Both the position numbers and the translations under genes were made by a program. The notes under the pieces are model-generated. The model was given only the letters and a program-made list of their open reading frames with translations, made no database searches and was not told where the DNA came from. 27,773 nt of DNA, taken from positions 1-27,773 of the forward strand of contig CAZACW010000027.1 in the NCBI GenBank assembly GCA_964483785.1, in the 5' to 3' direction. Shown piece by piece: positions 23,185 to 27,773 of the stretch (its first letter is position 1; every line of letters begins with the position of its first letter). Origin of the DNA: JABDGZ01 sp964483785. Its GTDB lineage: Bacteria > Omnitrophota > Gorgyraeia > Zapsychrales > Fredricksoniimonadaceae.

Positions 23185-23523
23185 TCAAACAGATGATGTC
23201 TCTTCGAGGATTAGGCAATCTTGGAAGCGGCGGCGGTTCGGCAAAACTTGCCTCGTTGGCGTTTCATACGTCGTATTCGCTTTTTTTAACTCAATGGTCA
23301 GATCGCCAATGATGTTGCGTAGTTTTTGGTTTTGGGCTTCTAAGCGTTGTTCTTTATCTGTTTTCTTTTTGACCTCAAAGGATTCATGGCAATTGGCCAG
23401 GAATTGGTCCCGCCATTTGTAATATTGAGCTTGGGAGACCTGGTATTTCTGGCAGAGCTTGGTGATGTCGATCTGACCGGATAAGCCTTCTAAGACGATT
23501 GAGACTTTTGTTTGCTGGCCCAT
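23185..23523 (-). pseudogene. IS3-family transposase OrfA remnant
   Basis: The product shows an IS3-type OrfA: an HTH (TKLCQKYQVSQAQYYKWRDQF, about residues 21-41), then a leucine-zipper-like helix (EQRLEAQNQKLRNIIGDLTIELKK, 58-81). The natural protein would end about there; residues after 82 look like readthrough. At that point the minus strand reads A7G (23281-23287), the sort of slippery run used for OrfAB frameshifting. No OrfB follows. The start is also damaged: SD aaggag precedes an ATG at 23537, but that ATG leads through a six-A run into another frame that soon stops, as if one base were lost or gained. The element is therefore dead. Confidence 0.75.
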
Positions 23524-23611
23524 ACACGTTTTTTCATTGAATTGGCTCCTTTGGGTTATGAGCCAATTCTAACTTAACTATCTTTCAAAGGCCGCTGTCT
23601 TAACTGGGGCA
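23275..23611 (-). mobile_element. truncated IS3-family element, orfA end only
   Basis: The outer end is proposed at 23611, where the minus strand begins TGCCCCAGTTAAGACAGC, a TG-starting terminus typical for IS3-family ends. Homology to OrfA stops near 23275. No matching opposite terminus and no orfB are found elsewhere in the window. The vapBC promoter begins 13 bp outside the proposed end. Confidence 0.55.
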
Positions 23612-23623
23612 GTATATTAGTTC

Positions 23624-23652
23624 TTGACAATGTATAATGTATGGTGTATATT
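23624..23652 (+). promoter_or_regulatory. vapBC promoter and operator
   Basis: A near-consensus promoter: TTGACA (23624-23629), 17 bp, TATATT (23647-23652). The spacer and -10 contain repeated GTAT(A/G) blocks (tgtataat, gtatgg, tgtata), suitable as half-sites for the ribbon-helix-helix antitoxin encoded next. Confidence 0.75.
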
Positions 23653-23675
23653 TTCCTTTAAGAAAGGATAAAAAT

Positions 23676-23921
23676 ATGCATAATCTTCAACGTACTCAAA
23701 TTTATTTGGCACCTGAGCAAATTGAACGGCTTAAAAGCACTTCTTATAAAGAACATGTCCCGATGTCTGAGTTGATCCGCAGGGCCATTGATCACTTCCT
23801 TGACCGCACCTCCAAAAATAGGAAAAACAGCAGCGATATTTTGGTTAAAAGCATTGGGAAAATATCTTTGAAAACAAAAACGGCTTCCCAAGATCACGAC
23901 CGGTATCTCTATGGGGCATGA
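23676..23921 (+). CDS. vapB: ribbon-helix-helix antitoxin (VapB-type)
   Basis: An 81-residue protein. The start at 23676 is chosen over an in-frame ATG at 23637, because 23637 lies inside the promoter and gaaagga precedes 23676. The N-terminus has the ribbon-helix-helix pattern (RTQIYLAPEQIERLK strand-helix, then VPMSELIRRAIDHFLD helix), which binds DNA as a dimer. The C-terminal 35 residues are basic and polar, the part that usually wraps the toxin. It ends directly before the PIN toxin gene, so this is a two-gene toxin-antitoxin operon. Confidence 0.88.
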   Translation: MHNLQRTQIYLAPEQIERLKSTSYKEHVPMSELIRRAIDHFLDRTSKNRKNSSDILVKSIGKISLKTKTASQDHDRYLYGA

Positions 23922-23922
23922 T

Positions 23923-24330
23923 ATGACAGAGAGGATCTTTGTGGATACAAGCGCTTGGATTGCTCTTTTTGTTAAAAATGACAAATTTCATCAAAGGGCC
24001 TCACGGATATTCAAATCCATCCAAGAAGCAAGGTCCAATTTATACACAAGCGATTACGTGATTGATGAAACTGTTACAACGATCCGTATGAACTCTAATT
24101 TTTATCAATCCCTCGTTGCCATGCAGGCCATCGTTGAGAGTCAAATGACATCCATTATCTATGTAGGCCCGGACCACTTCATCAAATCCACCCAGCTTTA
24201 TCAAAAATACAAAGACCAACCGTTTAGTTTTACCGATGTTTCTTCTTTTGTGCTTTGTCAGCATATTCGGATTAAAAAAGTATTTTCATTCGATGAACAT
24301 TTCCGCATAGCTGGTTTCGATCTCTTTTAA
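23923..24330 (+). CDS. vapC: PIN-domain toxin, VapC family
   Basis: A 135-residue PIN-domain ribonuclease. The acidic residues of the active site are visible: Asp in IFVDTSAW (D8), Glu in the DYVIDETV segment, and Asp in SFTDVSSF and FSFDEHF. VapC toxins cut tRNA or rRNA and are blocked by the cognate antitoxin. The ATG at 23923 (1 bp after the vapB stop, gggg 6 bp upstream) is preferred over 23911, which would overlap vapB by 11 bp. An imperfect hairpin with a T-run follows the gene. Confidence 0.9.
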   Translation: MTERIFVDTSAWIALFVKNDKFHQRASRIFKSIQEARSNLYTSDYVIDETVTTIRMNSNFYQSLVAMQAIVESQMTSIIYVGPDHFIKSTQLYQKYKDQPFSFTDVSSFVLCQHIRIKKVFSFDEHFRIAGFDLF

Positions 24331-24353
24331 GTGAAAGGGCAAGGGAAGAGTCA

Positions 24354-24391
24354 AAAAAAGTCCGCAATTGATGTAAGGCGCGCACTTTTTT
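24354..24391. terminator. terminator after vapBC, possibly bidirectional
   Basis: Arms of 12 bases (24354-24365 and 24380-24391) with one mismatch close a 14-base loop. The left arm begins with a run of A and the right arm ends in six T, so it could stop transcripts from either side. It lies 24 bp after the vapC stop. Confidence 0.6.
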
Positions 24392-24427
24392 ATTGACCCT
24401 AACTGGTGGCGAGGATTTTGGGCCTTG

Positions 24428-24436
24428 TGCTATAAT
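24428..24436 (+). promoter_or_regulatory. extended -10 promoter of the coiled-coil protein gene
   Basis: TGC plus TATAAT, a perfect extended -10 element. Transcription would start near 24443, giving a leader of about 31 nt with SD ggagg. The same TGCTATAAT string precedes the beta-glucosidase gene. Confidence 0.65.
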
Positions 24437-24473
24437 AAAGCAGAATAGTCGGATTTAAACATGGAGGATGATT

Positions 24474-24740
24474 ATGGCCAGGATGACGCTGTTAGGCTTT
24501 TGTTTTATTTTTATCTTGATGCTCTCCGCCCGGGCGGACCAGATCAAGCCCAGGACCAACCCCAATCAGTCCAAAATCCAGGAATTAAGGCATAATATCG
24601 AGGCCTTGCAGAAACAATACGATACTCTGCATGAGCAGATGAAGCAATGGATGGTGCGGTTTAAGTCTTTAAGGGAGCAGATGAAAACCGTCAAAGAGGC
24701 CATGAAGGCCGATAATGATCAACTGCAGGCCTTGCGCTAG
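24474..24740 (+). CDS. small exported coiled-coil protein
   Basis: An 88-residue exported protein. The start at 24474 is chosen because ggagg lies 6 bp upstream; the ATG at 24468 touches the SD. A signal peptide covers residues 1 to about 21 (ending SARA). The mature protein is one long amphipathic helix rich in Gln, Lys, Leu and Met with heptad character (IQELRHNIEALQKQYDTLHEQ...). It resembles short periplasmic coiled-coil proteins, some of which brace envelope complexes. It converges with the flippase gene, whose end is 15 bp away. Function unknown. Confidence 0.65.
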   Translation: MARMTLLGFCFIFILMLSARADQIKPRTNPNQSKIQELRHNIEALQKQYDTLHEQMKQWMVRFKSLREQMKTVKEAMKADNDQLQALR

Positions 24741-24755
24741 AAACGGCAAAGCTGG

Positions 24756-26045
24756 TCAGCGTGCAAATTTTAATTTTTTGACCGTGATATAGGTCATACA
24801 GAAGACCCCGGCCTCGATGATCACCGTGGCCATGGCTGCGCCGGCGTAGGAAAAGGAATAGATAAAGATGATGATCAAAGGCAGGCCGATGGTGGCCATG
24901 GTGATGTGGATCCTGGAATAAGGCCCGGTCTTGCCGCAGACCAGCAAAAACTGCACGCGGAAAGCGTTGGCGCTGATGAAGAACACAGACAAGAGCAAAA
25001 ACCGCAGGGACAATACCGCCGCCGGATAATTCCCTCCGCAGACGATGCCCACGATCCAGGGCGCCAAAAACAAAAACATCGGCAGGAAAAACAAGGATAC
25101 GATCACGGTGATCAACTGCACCTGTTCCATGATGGTGAAGGCCTTGGCCTTGTTTTTGTGGTAGATCTTGCTTAAGCGCGGGAAAATCGCCTGGGTGAAA
25201 GAAGAGAGCGGAAAAGTCTGCACAGCGCCGGCGATTTTTTCAGCGACGGAATAAAACCCGGTCAGGGTATTGTTGGTCAAAAGCCCCACCGCGAAGACCC
25301 GCGTGGTCGTGTAGGCGTTGATGGCCACCACGGAAATAAAGACATTCCAGCCGGCCAAAAGCTGCCGGCGCAGGTCCTTGAATTTGGGCAATTGCAGACG
25401 CAGTTTGAACCGCGTAAACAGGACGTAATGGCCCAAAATCCCGCTCAAGATCGCCGCGCAGGAGGTGATGGTCGGCACCATCAGATAGTCCTGCGGGCCG
25501 TGGACCAGCAGGAAGATACCGAAGGCATAGGCAAATTCCCCCATGATGTTGATCTTGGCCGTGTATTTCATGTTTTCCGAGCCCTGGAAAAACCAGGCAG
25601 GAAATATGGAATTGCCGATGACCAGCCCAAAGCTCAACGCGTAGACCATCCAGTCGTGCTTGAACTTGGGCACGCCATAAACGACGGCGCACAGGATCAG
25701 CAGGCAGATAAAGCAAAGCACGATCTTGATGGTCATCACCGCCGAGACCACGTCGCAGACCTTGCGTTTGTCTTCCTGGCAGAGGGAAATTTCCTTGGTG
25801 GCGGAAACGCTGAACCCATAGTCCGTGAGGATCATGAAATACTGCACAAAGGCCATGGCAAAGGCAATGAGCCCGAATTTTTCCGGGCCGATCACCCGAA
25901 ACAGATAGGGCAGGATGAGGATGGGGATACAATAGGTCACCAGCTGCAGCCAGGAGAGCGAGGTGACATTGTGCAGGACCCTGGCGCCTTCCAGGGGGTC
26001 GACCATCCGGTACGTTTTTTCGATCAGCCTGAAAAACGAACGCAT
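24756..26045 (-). CDS. wzx: Wzx-type polysaccharide flippase
   Basis: A polytopic inner-membrane protein of 429 residues from the ATG at 26045 (434 from a GTG at 26060). It belongs to the MOP superfamily, Wzx/RfbX branch, which flips lipid-linked oligosaccharides for O-antigen or capsule assembly. The N-terminal region LSWLQLVTYCIPILILPYLFRVIGPEKFGLIAFA and LTDYGFSVSATKEIS is the usual Wzx signature, and about 12 hydrophobic helices follow. No SD is seen; a weak TACATT box ends 6 bp before the ATG, so it may be leaderless. No glycosyltransferases or Wzy are near, so the cluster is split, or this is a lone flippase. It is divergent from the GH1 gene. Confidence 0.88.
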   Translation of the reverse strand: MRSFFRLIEKTYRMVDPLEGARVLHNVTSLSWLQLVTYCIPILILPYLFRVIGPEKFGLIAFAMAFVQYFMILTDYGFSVSATKEISLCQEDKRKVCDVVSAVMTIKIVLCFICLLILCAVVYGVPKFKHDWMVYALSFGLVIGNSIFPAWFFQGSENMKYTAKINIMGEFAYAFGIFLLVHGPQDYLMVPTITSCAAILSGILGHYVLFTRFKLRLQLPKFKDLRRQLLAGWNVFISVVAINAYTTTRVFAVGLLTNNTLTGFYSVAEKIAGAVQTFPLSSFTQAIFPRLSKIYHKNKAKAFTIMEQVQLITVIVSLFFLPMFLFLAPWIVGIVCGGNYPAAVLSLRFLLLSVFFISANAFRVQFLLVCGKTGPYSRIHITMATIGLPLIIIFIYSFSYAGAAMATVIIEAGVFCMTYITVKKLKFAR

Positions 26046-26109
26046 AGGTTTAATGTACACGTTACTGAAACTGAAATAAACACATTTTTCAAGGATTTCA
26101 AAGGCCCGA

Positions 26110-26118
26110 TGCTATAAT
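26110..26118 (+). promoter_or_regulatory. extended -10 promoter of the GH1 gene
   Basis: TGC plus TATAAT. The box ends 7 bp before the ATG at 26126, so the transcript should start at or next to the start codon. No SD can fit. Confidence 0.65.
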
Positions 26119-26125
26119 CCTTGGC

Positions 26126-27352
26126 ATGGTCCAATTTCCGAAAGAATTTTTCTGGGGCGCGGCCACTTCTTCCTATCAGGTTGAGGGTAACAATGCCGCG
26201 GCGGACTGGTGGGCGTGGGAAATCCAGGCGGGCCGAGAGCGTTCAGGAGAGGCCTGCCGCCATTATGAGTTTTATGAGCGTGATTTTGATATAGCCAAGG
26301 GCCTGCACCATAATGCCCACCGCCTTTCCATCGAATGGAGCCGCATCGAGCCCAGGGAAGGGGAATTCCGCGACGAAGAACTGGCCCATTATGTCCGGGT
26401 CATCAAGGCCCTGCGCGGCCGCGGCATGGAGCCGATGGTGACCCTGCACCATTTCACCAATCCCCAATGGCTGGCGGAGGCCGGCGGCTGGGCCAAGCCC
26501 GGCTGTGTCGAGCGCTTCCTGCGGTACTGTGATTATGTGATCCCGGCCCTGGCGCCCCACGTCCATTATTGGTTCACCATCAATGAACCAACAGTCTATT
26601 TTTCCCATGCCTTTTTATGGGGCATGTGGCCGCCCCAGGCCAAATCGGTTTGGATGGCCAAGGCGGTCCATGACCATCTGAACGAGGCGCATATCCGGGC
26701 CTACGGCCGCATCCATCAGGCCTACCAGGTCCTGAATCTGGCGCCGCCCGCCGTCAGCATTGCCCAGCACATGCAGGCCATTGTGCCTTGCAATGATCAA
26801 AGGATCAACCGTTTCGCCGCTCAATTGCGCGAATATTGGTATAACTTTGAAATTTTGGACCTGTTCGTCCGCCGTAAGGCCCTGGATTTTATCGGGGTCA
26901 ATTATTATTCCCGGCATTTGGTGCACGCGCACAGCTGGTGGATTGGATCTCTGCTGATGGAAACCTGCAAGGAGAGCCATCATCCGCTCAAAAAAAATAT
27001 CCTGGGCTGGGGCATTTACCCACAAGGCCTGGCCCAGGTTTTGTTGAGCCTCAAAAAATACCATCTGCCGGTGATCGTCGCTGAAAACGGCATTTGCGCG
27101 GCGCAAGATACTCAGCGATGGGAATTTATCCGGGAACATGTGCATTCTGTCCACGCGGCCATGGCGCAGGGTGTCAACGTGATCGGTTATTTGTACTGGT
27201 CGCTGATGGACAATTTTGAATGGGCCCATGGCTTTGGCCCCAGGTTTGGATTGATCGAAATCGATTACAAGACCCAGCAAAGGACAGTCCGGGAAAGCGC
27301 CCAAAAATTCGCCCAGCTCTGCCGCAGTGGTTTGCTTCCAATCGATGTTTAG
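26126..27352 (+). CDS. glycoside hydrolase family 1, beta-glucosidase-like
   Basis: A 408-residue GH1 enzyme, probably cytoplasmic since there is no signal peptide. It hydrolyses beta-glycosidic bonds of small saccharides with retention of configuration. The start MVQFPKEFFWGAATSSYQVEG is the conserved GH1 N-terminus, so the start is secure. The acid/base Glu is E154 in TINEPT and the nucleophile is E320 in VAENG. The C-terminal substrate-binding stretch YWSLMDNFEWAHGFGPRFGL is complete. At 408 residues it is shorter than usual (about 440-480). The missing length seems to be in the loops between residues 220 and 290, which may open the active site. Sugar preference cannot be told. It appears to be leaderless. 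Confidence 0.95.
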   Translation: MVQFPKEFFWGAATSSYQVEGNNAAADWWAWEIQAGRERSGEACRHYEFYERDFDIAKGLHHNAHRLSIEWSRIEPREGEFRDEELAHYVRVIKALRGRGMEPMVTLHHFTNPQWLAEAGGWAKPGCVERFLRYCDYVIPALAPHVHYWFTINEPTVYFSHAFLWGMWPPQAKSVWMAKAVHDHLNEAHIRAYGRIHQAYQVLNLAPPAVSIAQHMQAIVPCNDQRINRFAAQLREYWYNFEILDLFVRRKALDFIGVNYYSRHLVHAHSWWIGSLLMETCKESHHPLKKNILGWGIYPQGLAQVLLSLKKYHLPVIVAENGICAAQDTQRWEFIREHVHSVHAAMAQGVNVIGYLYWSLMDNFEWAHGFGPRFGLIEIDYKTQQRTVRESAQKFAQLCRSGLLPIDV

Positions 27353-27365
27353 CAGACCGTCGGGA

Positions 27366-27423
27366 CCACCACAACCTCCGGGGTTGTGATGGTTGACCAT
27401 CACAACCCCGGAGGTTGTGGTGG
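27366..27423. repeat. 58-bp perfect palindrome, REP-like element
   Basis: Perfect 28-bp arms (27366-27393 and 27396-27423) surround a 2-base centre. Each arm itself contains a smaller, nearly perfect palindrome centred on the caacc-ccggggttg core, so the unit is a head-to-head pair. It begins 14 bp after the GH1 stop and is preceded by ccgtcgg, exactly as at 4736-4764. There is no T-run. Confidence 0.9.
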
Positions 27424-27434
27424 GTTTCCCTAAC

Positions 27435-27463
27435 TTGTTTTTATATAAAACATATGGCATACT
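27435..27463 (+). promoter_or_regulatory. promoter of the 27470 gene
   Basis: TTGTTT (27435-27440) and CATACT (27458-27463) with 17 bp between. The -10 box ends 6 bp before the ATG, so the mRNA is probably leaderless. It resembles the candidate promoter of the related gene at 17820. Confidence 0.5.
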
Positions 27464-27469
27464 CTGGCT

Positions 27470-27773
27470 ATGCCCCTTAGCATGTCTTTGCATGGTCCCT
27501 GCCGAAAGCAGCGGGTCAAGCAATCCTTTTTCATTCTATTTTTCTTTACTTTAAATTCCTTCGGCCCTTTACCCGCGGCCCAAGGCCAGCCTGCCTCGCC
27601 TTCAGGCGGGGAATTTGTTTTGCCGGCACCCGGGACCATGGTTGCTTTAAGCCCTGCGTATAATCCTCCGCTGCTTAAAGGCCTTAAAGTCCATCCGGAT
27701 AATCCCTTTCGTTTTGATTTTATCTTAGACCAAGGCGATTCAGCGCTGCCAACCAGGGGACATGTCCCGCTTT
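27470..27773 (+). CDS. second large modular secreted protein, 3' partial (N-terminus only)
   Basis: The frame is open from ATG 27470 to the window edge (101 codons). A basic N-terminus (CRKQRVKQ) and a hydrophobic segment ending PLPAAQ form a signal peptide. The mature part has PAPGTMVALSP...LLKGLKVHPDNPFRFDFI...GD, matching residues 48-86 of the 1546-residue protein at about 24 of 39 positions by eye. It is therefore another member of the same family. An in-frame ATG at 27482 is an alternative start. The rest of the protein lies outside the window. Confidence 0.8.
   Translation, partial: MPLSMSLHGPCRKQRVKQSFFILFFFTLNSFGPLPAAQGQPASPSGGEFVLPAPGTMVALSPAYNPPLLKGLKVHPDNPFRFDFILDQGDSALPTRGHVPL

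Noticed and set aside
25392..26117. 241-codon plus-strand frame
   Set aside because: Antisense of the wzx gene; charged low-quality translation without a domain.
27366..27423. 58-bp palindrome as a Rho-independent terminator
   Set aside because: There is no T-run on either side, and a related copy exists at 4736; a repeat element fits better, although it may still affect transcripts.
26615..27523. 302-codon minus-strand frame
   Set aside because: Antisense of the GH1 gene, whose catalytic motifs are intact.
1..27773. CRISPR arrays, tRNA or rRNA genes
   Set aside because: No regularly spaced repeats with spacers and no tRNA or rRNA-like sequence were noticed on reading both strands.

Overview
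The window reads as a chromosomal segment of a Gram-negative bacterium, most likely from Candidatus Omnitrophota (PVC group). The main reason is a pair of large secreted proteins, at 17820-22460 and from 27470 to the right edge. Both start with a signal peptide followed by a PxPGxMVxLSP...LKGxxVHPxNPFxFDFI block, which I associate from memory with that phylum and cannot verify here. Outer-membrane-type proteins, a lipoprotein and signal peptides throughout fit a diderm cell.

Layout. (1) 1-4721: tail of a P-type (Trb/VirB-like) type IV secretion operon, trbL (5' cut off), trbF, trbG, trbI, trbB, with tight or overlapping junctions. (2) 4722-4950: a REP-like double palindrome, then a good sigma70-type promoter. 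(3) 4951-11271: a four-gene surface-fibre operon, namely a secreted protein of three 149-residue repeats, a small beta-rich subunit, a PapD-like periplasmic chaperone, and a 1128-residue usher-like outer-membrane protein of unusual architecture. (4) 11270-12196: a higBA toxin-antitoxin module lying exactly between two copies of a 43-bp direct repeat; the second copy is the 3' end of a small secreted-peptide gene. (5) 12157-12602, minus strand: that 79-residue secreted peptide, preceded by a cyclic-di-GMP-I (GEMM) riboswitch. (6) 12757-15362: a small PepSY-TM-like membrane protein, a His/Asp-rich secreted protein and pyruvate kinase. (7) 15320-17636, minus: an AsmA-like protein and a TPR protein. 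(8) 17820-22460: a 1546-residue modular secreted protein with a JAMM/JAB-like metallopeptidase motif and a possible ADP-ribosyltransferase-like segment. (9) 22450-23611: a decayed mosaic containing a startless ORF, two small candidate genes on opposite strands and an IS3-family orfA remnant. (10) 23624-24391: vapBC with its operator-promoter and a terminator. (11) 24474-27352: a small coiled-coil secreted protein, a Wzx-type flippase and a GH1 beta-glucosidase. (12) 27366-27423: a perfect 58-bp palindrome related to the one at 4736; then 27470 to the edge, the start of a second large modular secreted protein.

How it fits together. The T4SS, fibre operon, riboswitch-controlled peptide and modular secreted proteins suggest a locus for contact with surfaces or other cells, with cyclic-di-GMP sensing built in. 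Toxin-antitoxin modules, an IS remnant, palindromic repeats and AT-rich inserts mark it as a plastic region. Several genes (17636 minus, 26126 plus, 27470 plus) have a -10 box only 6-7 bp before the start codon, which implies leaderless mRNAs.
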